From contig WHTH01000023.1 of NCBI GenBank assembly GCA_009377865.1, positions 1 through 58,171 of the forward strand: a stretch of 58,171 nt of DNA, written 5' to 3'. The notes beneath the pieces are model-generated. The model saw nothing but the letters and a program-made list of their open reading frames with translations, did no database searches and had not been told where the DNA came from. The position numbers were made by a program, and so were the translations under genes. Source of the DNA: Pseudonocardiaceae bacterium. GTDB lineage: Bacteria; Actinomycetota; Actinomycetes; Mycobacteriales; Pseudonocardiaceae. Below, piece after piece: positions 1 to 7,733 of this stretch (its first letter is position 1; each line of letters starts with the position of its first letter).

Positions 1-1
1 C

Positions 2-304
2 ATCACCCGCACCATCCCCGACGGGCTGCGGCGCGCCGTCGCCGCACGCGACCGCGGCTGCGCCCACCCCGGCTGCGGCCGCCCGCCGTCCTGGTGCGAC
101 GTGCACCACATCCACCCCTGGGAAGACGGCGGCGAGACGAAGCTGTCCAACTGCGTGATGCTGTGCAAGCTCCACCACCGCCTGACACACCACTCCGGGT
201 GGACCGTGCGCATCCACGGCGGACTGCCCGAGTTCTTCCCACCCGCCTGGATCGACCCAGACCGACAACCCCGCCGAAGATCGCTGCCACACCTCGCCGC
301 CTAA
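2..304 (+). CDS. HNH endonuclease, DUF222/13E12-type, C-terminal part (5' end outside window)
   Basis: The open frame enters from the left edge and stops at 302-304, leaving about 100 codons. It carries a zinc-type HNH domain: a Cys pair in CAHPGCGRP, then WCDVHHIHPWEDGG, and a second element LCKLHHRLTHH supplying the closing His residues. This is the typical C-terminal end of the abundant DUF222/13E12 family of actinobacteria, whose N-terminal DUF222 helical domain would lie upstream. These proteins are predicted metal-dependent nucleases of uncertain cellular role and often occur in many copies per genome. The visible part is in frame and the HNH residues are intact, so nothing shows decay of this copy itself. 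Whether it is full length cannot be judged here. Confidence 0.85.
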   Translation: MTRTIPDGLRRAVAARDRGCAHPGCGRPPSWCDVHHIHPWEDGGETKLSNCVMLCKLHHRLTHHSGWTVRIHGGLPEFFPPAWIDPDRQPRRRSLPHLAA

Positions 305-380
305 TGGTGACCACCTGCACGGTCGAGGAGGCACTGCGGAGCCGTCTGTCATCCGCATGGGAGCCACATGCCGTACAGGG

Positions 381-490
381 CGGGACCGGACGGGGTCGTC
401 CTGGAACGCGCGTGCGAGCGTCGCGGCCAGGCCGGCGATGTCGTCGCGGGTCGCGCGGCGGACGATCTCGGGCCACTGCTCACCTGCCAT
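381..490 (-). pseudogene. GNAT acetyltransferase N-terminal fragment
   Basis: Reading leftward from an ATG at 488-490, the first ~36 residues (IVRRATRDDIAGLAATLARA, then FQDDPV) resemble the first strand and helix of GNAT-fold N-acetyltransferases. After that the frame no longer looks like the family and runs into the HNH region, so the acetyl-CoA binding motif (Q/RxxGxG/A) is absent. A neighbouring frame continues briefly with plausible residues, which suggests a frameshift as well as a truncation. This is a dead 5' remnant. The family assignment rests on a short stretch and is tentative. Confidence 0.45.
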
Positions 491-587
491 CTCGGGTCAG
501 TTCCCATCGTTGCCGAGGTGTGATTGGCGGCGCACCGGCGCTACCGCGGCCGCTGACGTGCTCAGGACGAAGTCACGTTGCTGCGGG

Positions 588-873
588 TCAGGCGAAGTCG
601 TCCGGCGTGAAGGCCTTGGGCTCCACCAGAACCAGCCAGTTGCCGGAGTTGTCCCGCATGACGGCCTCGACCCCGTACGGCCGGTCCGATGGCTCCTGCA
701 GGAACGTGACGCCCTTGGCGCTGAGCTCGTCGTAGGTCTTTTGCGGCAGTCGTCGACACTCAGCCCGAGCCCGCCCATCTGGCCCTTGTCGAGCTGACGC
801 CAGATGAAGTCGGCGGCATCGGCGTCGAGCGGTGGCCCGGGTTAGACCGTCACGAGGGAGAGGCGATAACTGA
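588..873 (-). pseudogene. VOC/glyoxalase-family protein, broken (stop plus frameshift)
   Basis: The C-terminal half of a vicinal-oxygen-chelate protein can be read on the minus strand. It runs YRLSLVTV, an in-frame TAA at 842-844, then PGPPLDADAADFIWRQLDKG, GGLGLSVDDCRK, a frameshift in the A-rich stretch near 735, and then YDELSAKGVTFLQEPSDRPY, VEAVMRDNSGNWLVLVEP and a TGA at 588-590. The 'D..G/N....' strand near the end is the usual last metal-ligand region of VOC folds. The N-terminal half is missing; its expected position is occupied by the 3' end of the LysE-family gene. Two separate lesions make this a true pseudogene rather than a sequencing slip. Confidence 0.75.
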
Positions 874-902
874 GGTCGTGTTGGCCCGCGTCGGAGGAAT
901 CG

Positions 903-1514
903 TCACCGATCGGTGAACGCGAGCCGGCCCGCGAGCGCGACGAAGGAACCGGCGAAAACCCGACGCATCCAGGTCATCACGCGAGGGCTCGAGATCATGC
1001 GGTTTCGAACCGTGGCGGCGAACACCCCGTACACCACGAAGACGGCGAACGTGACGAGCATGAAGACGGCGCTCAGCTCCACCATGTGCCACAACGCATT
1101 CGGCTCACCGGTGCTCACGAACACCGGCAGGAATGCGAAGAAGAAGATCGTCAGCTTCGGGTTGAGGATGTTGATGAGGACGCCGGAAGTGATGACCTTG
1201 ACCGCCGAGCGGGGGCCGACCTCCTCGTGCGCAGCGAGCGCACCCTCGTCGCGAAACAGGTTCCACGCCATGTAGAGCAGGTAGGCCACACCCACGTACT
1301 TCAGAATCTGGAACGCGAGCGCACTCGTGTGCAGCAGAGCTGCGAGACCTGTTATCGCCGCGACCAGGTGCGGAACGATGCCCAGTGTGCAACCGACCGC
1401 GGCGACGACGCTTGCGCGGGCACCGCGCGACAGACCAGCCGCCAGGGTGTAGAGGACGCCGGTGCCGGGTGTCGCGACGACAATGAACGTCGTCAACAGG
1501 AACTCGATGCTCAC
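903..1514 (-). CDS. LysE/RhtB-family amino-acid exporter
   Basis: A 203-residue inner-membrane protein predicted to export amino acids or related small metabolites. The N-terminus has the family pattern: a first helix SIEFLLTTFIVVATPGTG ending in a P-G-T/P turn, then the loop GLSRGARASVVAAVGCTLGI, and later the signature SGVLINILNPKLTIFFFAF. About six hydrophobic segments are visible, the usual number for this ~200-residue family. The GTG at 1512-1514 is chosen because GAGAGGG lies about seven bases upstream and the protein then begins directly before helix 1; an ATG ten codons earlier has no good ribosome site. It lies 59 bp downstream of arsM on the same strand and could be cotranscribed with arsR-arsM. 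The substrate cannot be read from sequence. Confidence 0.85.
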   Translation of the reverse strand: MSIEFLLTTFIVVATPGTGVLYTLAAGLSRGARASVVAAVGCTLGIVPHLVAAITGLAALLHTSALAFQILKYVGVAYLLYMAWNLFRDEGALAAHEEVGPRSAVKVITSGVLINILNPKLTIFFFAFLPVFVSTGEPNALWHMVELSAVFMLVTFAVFVVYGVFAATVRNRMISSPRVMTWMRRVFAGSFVALAGRLAFTDR

Positions 1515-1573
1515 GGCGACCCTCTCAGCACAGTGGCATTGCAAGCGGCGCAGCTACGTCATCCGTCACCGCG

Positions 1574-2350
1574 TCACGGTTTGCGGGCGCGGACGATCGC
1601 CGCTGCGGCGTGGGTATGGACGCGGTGCGTCTCGGTGATCTCCACGTCGACCAGCCCGGCGGCGGTCAGGGCCTCGTGAAACTGCCGCCGGGTCAGCGCC
1701 CCGGCGATGCAGCCCGTCCACTGTTGCAGGTCCGCGCGGGTCGCATCGTCCATGTCGGCGTCGGCGATCACGTCGGAGACGGCGAACCTGCCGCCGGGGC
1801 GCAGCGCCCGGGCCGCCTCACGCAGCACGGTGGGCTTGTCCGCGGCCAGGTTGATGACACAGTTGGAGATGACGACGTCGACGCTGCCGTCGGGCAGTGG
1901 GATGTCCTCCAGGTAGCCCTGCAGGAACTCGACGTTGGTGACGCCGGCTTCGGCGGCATTGCGGCGGGCGAGATCGATCATCTCCGCCGTCATGTCCAGC
2001 CCGATCGCCCGCCCGCCTGGCGCGACTCGGCGGGCGGAGATGAGGACGTCGCCGCCGGCGCCGGAGCCGAGGTCAAGGACGGTCTGGCCGGGGTGCAGGT
2101 CGGCGACGGCGGTCGGGACCCCGCACCCCAGCGAGGCCGCCACGGCGGGTTCGGAAGCGTCCTCGGTCTCATCCGGGCTGTAGAGCTCAGCGCCGAACAC
2201 CACCCGGCCGTGCTCAGTGGACTCGGGCGTCGCCCCGCAGTGGGAGCTCTCGAGGGCGCGGGCCTGCTCGTGGTTCCCGGCCGCAGACCGGATCGCGGCA
2301 GCGGCGTAGCGCCTTCGGACGGTCTCCCGGATCTCGGTGTGCTCGGTCAT
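1574..2350 (-). CDS. arsM: Arsenite S-adenosylmethionine methyltransferase
   Basis: A 258-residue class I methyltransferase predicted to methylate As(III) in the cytoplasm using SAM. The SAM-binding loop is VLDLGSGAGGD at about 91-101. Four cysteines fall where ArsM proteins need them: C38, C76 (SLGCGVPTAV), C164 (SNCVINL) and C214 (WTGCIAGAL). The 50-residue spacing of the last two, which bind arsenite, matches characterised ArsM enzymes. The ATG at 2348-2350 follows GGAGAAC and lies two bases after the stop of the upstream arsR, so the two are coupled. Family and cysteines make the call strong; activity in this organism is inferred. Confidence 0.93.
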   Translation of the reverse strand: MTEHTEIRETVRRRYAAAAIRSAAGNHEQARALESSHCGATPESTEHGRVVFGAELYSPDETEDASEPAVAASLGCGVPTAVADLHPGQTVLDLGSGAGGDVLISARRVAPGGRAIGLDMTAEMIDLARRNAAEAGVTNVEFLQGYLEDIPLPDGSVDVVISNCVINLAADKPTVLREAARALRPGGRFAVSDVIADADMDDATRADLQQWTGCIAGALTRRQFHEALTAAGLVDVEITETHRVHTHAAAAIVRARKP

Positions 2351-2352
2351 GA

Positions 2353-2709
2353 TCAGTTCTCCGTCGTCTGTGGCGTGGGGGTCGGCGGTGGGAGTGGGTC
2401 GGGCGGACGCCGGCCCATGACGACGTCCGCGGCGCTGGGGAAGCAGTCCAGGCAGCGGGGGTTGACCGCGTACAGCGAAGTCGTTCCGCGGCGTTGCAGG
2501 TGCACGAACCCCACCTCCGCCAGCGCGGCGAGGTGATGGCTGACCGTCGACTGTCCGACCGGAAGCACGTTCGTCAACTCGCCCACCGACACCGGCCCGG
2601 GCTGCTGCGCTAGCCACGCCAGCAACTGCACCCGCGTGGGATCGGCCAGCGCGCGGAACCACTCCGCGTACAGCTCTGCGACGCCCCGCGACAGTACCGA
2701 CTCTTCCAT
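2353..2709 (-). CDS. arsR: ArsR-family metalloregulator
   Basis: A 118-residue winged-helix repressor. Residues ~17-30 (WFRALADPTRVQLLAWL) form the usual first helices, the DNA-reading helix is VGQSTVSHHLAALAEVGFV (~51-69), and the wing is LQRRGTTSLYAVN. Two cysteines, C86 and C89 (RCLDCF), follow the wing; C-terminal Cys pairs of this kind serve as arsenic or metal sensors in several ArsR subgroups, so metal-triggered derepression of arsM is a reasonable inference. The gene is the first of an arsR-arsM unit and has a short palindromic sequence over its own start, which suggests autoregulation. Confidence 0.9.
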   Translation of the reverse strand: MEESVLSRGVAELYAEWFRALADPTRVQLLAWLAQQPGPVSVGELTNVLPVGQSTVSHHLAALAEVGFVHLQRRGTTSLYAVNPRCLDCFPSAADVVMGRRPPDPLPPPTPTPQTTEN

Positions 2710-2723
2710 CGATAATCGACGAT
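2708..2723. promoter_or_regulatory. Candidate ArsR operator over the arsR start
   Basis: Two small overlapping palindromes occur here: TCGATAATCGA (2709-2719) and ATCGACGAT (2715-2723), directly at and upstream of the arsR start codon. ArsR-type repressors bind AT-containing dyads that overlap their own promoters. Position and symmetry support this, but no experimental consensus was applied. Confidence 0.35.
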
Positions 2724-2886
2724 AGCAGATCGCACCGGCGGGTTAGGCCAGGACCGTCGCCCGAGCCTGGTGACGTGCTCGGCACAGTTCTTTGGACGCC
2801 GGGGACGCCTCACCGGCCGATGAGTTCGCGGTCGTATCGGAGTCTGTACAGGCAGGCTCACCCGCCCAGCAGTAGGGATCCGCCTC

Positions 2887-3472
2887 ATGAGCACGGTCGC
2901 GGAGCGGTATCGCAGGCACGCCGACGCCTTCGAACGGAAGGCCGCGGCCGTCCGTACCGACCAATGGTCCAACCAGTCACCGTGCGAGGCCTGGAGCGCC
3001 CGAGACATTGTCGCCCACATCGTCTCCATGCACGGTCACATGCTGCGACCGGTGAACGGCGTGCTCAGCCCGGCACCGTCGGTGCACGAGGATCCCCTCC
3101 GCGCCTTCAAGGCAGCCCGCGCCGACGTCGAGGCGGTGCTCGACAATCCCGAGCTCGCCGGCACCGCATGCGACACGCCCAATGGCAGGATGACCCGTCG
3201 AGCGTCAGATCGACGAGGTCGTCAGCGACGACCTCGTACTCCACGGCTGGGACCTCGCCCGCGCGACTGCACAGGACGACACGATGGACCGCGACGACGT
3301 CGAACGGCTGTGGTCGATCACCATGGCGATCCCGGTCGACCTGATGGAGAAGTATCGGACCCCGGGCGCGTTCGGCCCGGGTGTGGAGGTGTTCGGGCCG
3401 GAGGTGCCGATTCCCGAGGACGCTCCGCTGCAAGATCGGCTGCTGGGCCTCATCGGCCGCCACCCTCACTAG
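2887..3472 (+). pseudogene. TIGR03086-family metal-binding (mycothiol DinB-like) protein, frameshifted
   Basis: The frame opens at ATG 2887 with VAERYRRHADAFERKAAAVR and SPCEAWSARDIVAHIVSMHG, the first two helices of the TIGR03086/maleylpyruvate-isomerase-like DinB fold. At ATGACCC near 3190-3196 one extra C shifts the frame. In the next frame the protein continues without a break as IDEVVSDDLVLHGWDLARAT, DDVERLWSITMAIP and LQDRLLGLIGRHPH, stopping at 3470-3472. Removing a single C restores a ~194-residue protein of normal family length with the conserved H in HGWDLARA. It is therefore either a very recent pseudogene or a sequencing error. Family members are thought to be mycothiol-dependent. 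Confidence 0.8.
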
Positions 3473-3484
3473 CGATCACACTTC

Positions 3485-3740
3485 TTGCATGGCCCAGGGA
3501 GTCCCGTTACCGGCGATGAGAGGATCAGCCTTCGCACGAGCCTGCTGGGTCTGATGCAGCGTCTTGGCGCCGTTGAGTACGGCTGGTTCTGTGAGACATT
3601 CGGCCGTGACACGGAGCCCTTACGGTGCGATGAGGATGATCCGGAGGCCGGCATTCGAGTGATCGTCCGCGAGCTCATCGACGGCGTCGACGAAGGTCCC
3701 CTACACCTGGGAGATCATCCATTGCGTCGACGACTTGGCC
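3485..3740 (+). pseudogene. DUF664 (mycothiol DinB) protein remnant with internal deletion
   Basis: The frame carries TSLLGLMQRLGAVEYGWFCE and TFGRDTEPLRCDEDDPEAGI, a clear DUF664 N-terminal core. It then jumps straight to VRELIDGVD, the sequence that normally ends the protein about 80 residues later after the missing ARHAGH metal-binding motif. The start of the family (the first ~30 residues) is also missing. The remnant is in frame with the downstream hydrolase, but that gene has its own ribosome site, so the fusion is probably accidental. In a different frame, 3697-3780 encodes an unassigned stretch (YTWEIIHCVDDLAQEVGWVP) that may be another fragment. Confidence 0.65.
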
Positions 3741-3751
3741 CAGGAGGTGGG

Positions 3752-4630
3752 ATGGGTTCCGCCGGCCAGCGACGCGTAGCCGACCCGGGTGAGCTCGAGG
3801 AGTGGGTGCGCGTCGATGACGGCGTCCGGCTCTGGACCGCGACCGCCGGCGGCGGCCCGACATCGGTGGTGCTGTGCCACGGTGGGCCGGGCTTGTGGGA
3901 CTACCTCCAGCCGGTCGCCGCCATGCTGGCCGATGTGGCCCGGGTGCACCGGTGGGAGCAGCGGGGCTGCGGCCGCTCGGATCGGACCGGGCCTTATTCT
4001 GTCGCGCGGTCCGTCGCGGATCTAGAGTTCCTGCGCCGCCGCTTCGGCCACCAGCGGTGGGTGGTCGCCGGGCACTCGTGGGGCGCGGGACTGGCCTTGC
4101 GGTACGCGCTGATCCATCCCGACCGGGTGCTGGGCGTGCTGTATGTCTCCGGAACCGGATTCGGCCGAGCGTGGCGCGAGGCCTACCACCGCGAAGTCGA
4201 CCGCCGGCTCACGCCCCGGCAGCGCCGACGCCGCGACCAGTTGAAGCAGCGCCAGCGCAGCGCCGCCGAGGAACGGGAGTGGCGGACGTTGACGTATGCA
4301 CCCGACTTCGCCGACTCGCGGCACGCCTTTGCCCTGGCGGCCGATTTCGCCGACGTGCCGCATGCGATCAACTTCGCGTGCAACGCAGCGTTGAACGACG
4401 AGGAGAAGGGCACCGTCGAGGCCGACCTGCTGACAGCCGCTTGCGAGCTCGACGTTCCGGTGCGCATCGTGCATGGTGCCAGCGATCCTCGACCAGTGTG
4501 GGCCGTGCAGCGGCTGGCCGAGGCGCTGCCCCGCGCCGAGCTCGTCGTCCTCGAGGGGGTGGGCCACCTCCCGTGGCTGGAAGACCCGGACGCCTTTCAT
4601 CGCACGACGCGGGGCTTCATCACCCGCTGA
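3752..4630 (+). CDS. Alpha/beta hydrolase, proline iminopeptidase-like (peptidase S33)
   Basis: A 292-residue cytoplasmic serine hydrolase. The order of motifs is that of the S33 family: oxyanion-hole loop CHGGPGLWDY, WEQRGCGRSDR, nucleophile elbow VAGHSWGAGLAL, acid loop VHGASDPRP and base loop GVGHLPWLED. The nucleophile is therefore the Ser of GHSWG, with Asp and His in the last two loops. The ATG at 3752 is chosen because AGGAGGTGG lies just before it; the open frame reaches further upstream only by passing through a DUF664 remnant. Prolyl aminopeptidases and lactonase- or epoxide-hydrolase-like enzymes share these motifs, so the substrate is open. Confidence 0.8.
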   Translation: MGSAGQRRVADPGELEEWVRVDDGVRLWTATAGGGPTSVVLCHGGPGLWDYLQPVAAMLADVARVHRWEQRGCGRSDRTGPYSVARSVADLEFLRRRFGHQRWVVAGHSWGAGLALRYALIHPDRVLGVLYVSGTGFGRAWREAYHREVDRRLTPRQRRRRDQLKQRQRSAAEEREWRTLTYAPDFADSRHAFALAADFADVPHAINFACNAALNDEEKGTVEADLLTAACELDVPVRIVHGASDPRPVWAVQRLAEALPRAELVVLEGVGHLPWLEDPDAFHRTTRGFITR

Positions 4631-4855
4631 TGCCGCGCCGACGGTCGGATCCCGCCATCCGACACCTGCCCGCCATACGCGCACTTGTCGTGGTTCGTGA
4701 GGGGCTGAAACCACGACGAGGCTGCGTATCGCTGCAGGGGTGCAGACGGCATCGGCACCGTCGCACGTCGATCCTTTATTGAGACGACGCCACCCGTTCG
4801 AGACGATACTGCGATCCTGGTCTAACCTGTTGACCGACGCGGTGCACTATTCGGT

Positions 4856-5565
4856 GTGAGCAGCGATGGGGAGCGAGGACACGGGGACGACGCCGAGCTG
4901 GTCGAAGCGGCCCGGGCCGGGGCCAAGGATGCGTTCAGCGAGCTGATCAGGCGTCATGGCCCGCGAGCTCGGCAGCTGGCCGTGCGAATGCTGAGTGACC
5001 GTGGTCTGGCAGCGGAGGCGGTGCAGGAGGGCACGCTGCTGGCCTACCTGAGCTTGACGCGGCTGCACTTCCCGGCGCGCTTCGGCCCGTGGCTGTGCGG
5101 GATCACCCTGAACCTGGCGCGTCGCTGCCTCCGAGAGCGCCGACGGCTTGTCCTGTCGGATGTGACGAGCTATCCGGAAGAGACTCCTGACGTCGAGGTC
5201 GCCGCCGAGCTCGGAATCTCGGTCGGCGCGGTGAAGAACCGCCTGTATCAGGCGCGCGCTGCGCTTGCGCACCCCCTTGCCACGGTGTTTGACGACCAGG
5301 AGGAGGACACTGCCATGTCCGCACCCGCAGTACCAGGCTGGATCGAGGTGGCGGTTGCCGAAGTCCGCCGCGGCGAGGGCGAGGCCACCGGCCTCCAGCC
5401 GCACGTTGTTGTGCTCCGGGAACGCCGGGGCGACCGGACATCTGCATCTGAACCTGGCGCCGCACCAACCCCGGCGACACGCTCGCGGGTGGACTGGGCC
5501 TCTTACGTGCCGAGGCCGCAGAAGCAGCCTTGATCAGCACAAGGTTGCTGCAGCTGGCTGCGTAG
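4856..5565 (+). pseudogene. ECF sigma factor with deleted sigma-4 start, fused to a DUF151 remnant
   Basis: From GTG 4856 the frame gives a normal ECF region 2 (LVEAARAGAKDAFSELIRRH, AAEAVQEGTLLAYLSL, GPWLCGITLNLARR). Directly after YPEETPDV it jumps to EVAAELGISVGAVKNRLYQA, the recognition helix of region 4. About 35 residues with the first region-4 helix (the usual LP..QR..V.L..L.GLS.REIA part) are lost. The frame then runs into IEVAVAEVRRGEGEATGLQP and HVVVLRERRGDR, the start of a DUF151 bifunctional-nuclease domain, after which the reading frame breaks; a plausible tail (LRAEAAEAALISTRLLQLAA) is in another frame up to about 5565. Sigma function is unlikely. Confidence 0.7.
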
Positions 5566-5621
5566 CGGGCTGTCGATCCCGTCGGCGGCGCTGACAGTGC
5601 GCGACGGGCCAGCAGTGCGAG

Positions 5622-6023
5622 TCAGGCCGAGGCAGCTGCAGTGATCTGAGTGAGCACGCAGCGCCACTGGTCATCTCGCCTCACGAACACGTCCGTCGTC
5701 CATTCATCGGCGTCGAACCGTCGACCCTCGAAGTGTGCGGTATTCGTCGCCCGCACGGTGAGGACCGCGGTATCCCCGTAGAACCGGATCCGGGCGTCAC
5801 CGACACGGTCCATTGCCGAGTGAGTCAGCTGCCCGGACGTGACGACGGAGAGGAACCCCTCCATGGACGTAACCCCGGACTCGGAGACGATCACCCAGTC
5901 TTCCGTCATGCAGCCGACGATTCGCTCCGCGTCGTTGGACACGATCGCCCGCGTCCAGTCATCCCAGATCGCGAGGAGCTCGGCGTACACCCCATCGTCG
6001 ACCACGGCAGAGTCGCCACTCAT
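5622..6023 (-). CDS. NTF2-like (DUF4440/SnoaL-fold) protein
   Basis: A 133-residue soluble protein with the cone-shaped NTF2-like fold pattern: an opening helix ELLAIWDDWTRAIVSNDAER, the turn MTEDWVIVSESGVTSMEGFL, then strands ARIRFYGDTAVLTVRATNTA, DEWTTDVFVRRDDQWRCVL and TQITA. This closely follows DUF4440 proteins, where the final W.CV..Q strand is typical. Members range from isomerases and dehydratases to binding proteins, and no catalytic dyad can be assigned. It stands alone among decayed genes but has no lesion itself. The start is ATG at 6021-6023. Confidence 0.75.
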   Translation of the reverse strand: MSGDSAVVDDGVYAELLAIWDDWTRAIVSNDAERIVGCMTEDWVIVSESGVTSMEGFLSVVTSGQLTHSAMDRVGDARIRFYGDTAVLTVRATNTAHFEGRRFDADEWTTDVFVRRDDQWRCVLTQITAAASA

Positions 6024-6083
6024 CGTCCACCCCCAACCACCCGTCGTCAGCCCTGCGGTTCGGAGAGCCCTGCGGGAACGATG

Positions 6084-6287
6084 CTAGAACCGAACTCCGG
6101 CGATGGCGGGCCCGCGGGCCGTCTCGACGCGCTCGAGACCGAACTGCGCCGCGGACGTCGCGCGCGCCGTGCCGCACCCCGGACAGGAGACAGTGGGTGG
6201 TGACGTCGTCGGGTCGAGCGGGGTGCGGCAGGTGGAGCAGGTGTGTCCCCGCCCAATGCCCGGCGGCTGCAGGAGAGCTTGGCGCAA
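6084..6287 (-). CDS. Possible small zinc-ribbon protein
   Basis: A short minus-strand frame encodes two CxxC knuckles (CSTCRTPLD and CPGCGTARA) spaced as in a zinc ribbon, followed by a short tail ending in AGVRF. The frame extends upstream without a convincing start (a TTG at 6287 is used) and with a hydrophobic stretch WAFLALATLGL, so the N-terminus may be lost. I do not recognise a family. It lies among remnants, and decay is as likely as function. Confidence 0.3.
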   Translation of the reverse strand: MRQALLQPPGIGRGHTCSTCRTPLDPTTSPPTVSCPGCGTARATSAAQFGLERVETARGPAIAGVRF

Positions 6288-6325
6288 GCCCAGGGTGGCG
6301 AGCGCCAGGAACGCCCATTGTCGCG

Positions 6326-6502
6326 GTGAGACTAGTCTTCACCCCCAACGGTTGGCAGGACTGTACGCACTGGGTGACCACCGACCGGGCGACACTGAAG
6401 CGGCTCAATCGCCTCATCGACGACGTCCTACACGACCCGTTTTCCGGAATCGGCAAACCCGAGCCACTGCGCCACGCCTTTGCCGGATGCTGGTCGCGAC
6501 GC
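6326..6502 (+). pseudogene. yoeB: YoeB/Txe-family toxin, 3' end deleted
   Basis: From GTG 6326 the protein reads VRLVFTPNGWQDCTHWVTTD, then LKRLNRLIDDVLHDPFSGIG, KPEPLRHAFAGCWSRR. This is the mRNA-interferase YoeB up to the residue where ITDEHRLVY should follow. That missing tail holds the catalytic Glu/Arg/His region and closing Tyr, so the toxin is dead. The break at about 6502 coincides with the end of recognisable sequence in the oppositely oriented Uma2 fragment. No YefM-type antitoxin is found upstream. Confidence 0.8.
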
Positions 6503-6625
6503 CGGGCTCGGAGACATCAGCAGCCGCCCCTCCAGCAGCTCGGTGTAACCGGACTCGGTCTCATCGAGCTCGACGTACTCGGCGACGGTCAGCAGGTGCA
6601 CCGGAGGCTGGGGAAGGGCGGTCAC
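6500..6625 (-). pseudogene. Uma2-family (DUF820) endonuclease N-terminal fragment
   Basis: Starting at GTG 6625, behind a GAGGAG ribosome site, 42 codons read as a Uma2 N-terminus: LLTVAEYVELDETESGYTEL and LEGRLLMSPSPA. The next expected element (the conserved H after SPSP and the PD-(D/E)XK core) is absent, and the frame enters the YoeB remnant. The two genes meet tail to tail at one junction, which points to a single deletion removing both 3' ends. Confidence 0.7.
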
Positions 6626-6725
6626 GGCAGGCTCCTCACGTTGGAAAAGCCAATCCGGCACGGGACCCGGACAGTCCAGGTGTGACACCGTCGCTGCGCC
6701 GGGCGCCCGCCGAAGATCCACACCG

Positions 6726-7733
6726 TCACAACACCTGCAACGGTTCGGCGAACCAGCACGAGGCACAGTGGTCGCGCTCGGCAACCGGTTGCAGCCGTGG
6801 CTTCTCGCGAGAGCAGACCGATTCCGCCTTGAAGCAGCGGGTGTGGAATCGGCAGGCCGGCGGTATCGCCAGCGGGCTGGGGGGCTCACCGGCCAGGCGG
6901 ATGCGCCGCCGGCGCTGTTCGGCGGTGGGGTCGGGCAACGGCACGGCCGACAGCAGCGCCTGGGTGTAGGGGTGTTGCGGCGCCGCGAAGATGTCGTCGA
7001 CACCGCCGAGCTCCATGATCTCTCCCAGGTACATCACCGCAACCTGATGAGCGACGTGCCGTACCAACGACAAGTCGTGGGAGATGAGCAGGTAGGCCAC
7101 GCCGAGCTGCTCCTGCAGGTCTGCCAGCAGGTTGAGGATCTGCGCGGCGATCGACACGTCCAGGGACGCCACCGGCTCGTCGAGGATGAGCATTCGGGGC
7201 TCGACCGCCAGCACCCTGGCGATGGAGATGCGCTGCCGCTGCCCGCCGCTGAACTCGTGCGGGTACCGGGCGCCCTGCTCACGCCGCAGACCTACCAGCT
7301 CCAACAGCTCGTGCACCCGCCGGCGAGCGGCGAGGCGGTCGGTGACCAGCCCGTGCACCCGTAGTGGCTCGGCCAGCAGGTCCTCGACCGTCATTCGCGG
7401 GTTGAGTGTCCCGGAGGGATCCTGGAACACGATCTGCACCTGACGGTGGTAGCGGCGCAGCTCGCCACGACCGAAGCCTGCGACGTCCTCGCCGAAGAAC
7501 CGCACACTGCCACCGGAAGGCTCGGTCAACCGCAGCAGGCAGCGGGCTACGGTCGACTTGCCGCACCCGGACTCGCCGACCAGCCCCAGGGTGTGGCCGG
7601 AATCGATGGCGAAGGAGACGCCGTCGACCGCCGTTACGTCCTGGTGGCGACCGAAGATCCCGTGTGCGACCGGATACACCTTGGCGAGCTGCTCCACCCT
7701 CAGCAACGGCCCGTCGCTGATCTGACGATTCAC
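6726..7733 (-). CDS. oppF: Peptide/nickel-type ABC transporter ATPase (DppF/OppF)
   Basis: A 335-residue ATP-binding subunit. Motifs in order: Walker A GLVGESGCGKST, Q-loop IVFQDPSGTLNPRMTV, signature EFSGGQRQRISIAR, Walker B MLILDEPVASLDVS and switch LLISHDLSLV. The C-terminal oligopeptide-family extension has its usual cysteines (CRFHTRC, then CSREKP and HCASCW). The GTG at 7731-7733 overlaps the stop of oppD by four bases and follows GGAGG. It is the last gene of a five-gene unit. Together with OppD it would power import of short peptides, nickel or a related ligand; the sequence does not decide which. Confidence 0.92.
   Translation of the reverse strand: MNRQISDGPLLRVEQLAKVYPVAHGIFGRHQDVTAVDGVSFAIDSGHTLGLVGESGCGKSTVARCLLRLTEPSGGSVRFFGEDVAGFGRGELRRYHRQVQIVFQDPSGTLNPRMTVEDLLAEPLRVHGLVTDRLAARRRVHELLELVGLRREQGARYPHEFSGGQRQRISIARVLAVEPRMLILDEPVASLDVSIAAQILNLLADLQEQLGVAYLLISHDLSLVRHVAHQVAVMYLGEIMELGGVDDIFAAPQHPYTQALLSAVPLPDPTAEQRRRRIRLAGEPPSPLAIPPACRFHTRCFKAESVCSREKPRLQPVAERDHCASCWFAEPLQVL

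Noticed and set aside
3485-4630. DUF664 remnant plus hydrolase read as one genuine fusion protein
   Set aside because: The DUF664 part lacks its start and its metal-binding core, and a strong ribosome site (AGGAGGTGG) directly precedes an internal ATG that begins the hydrolase.
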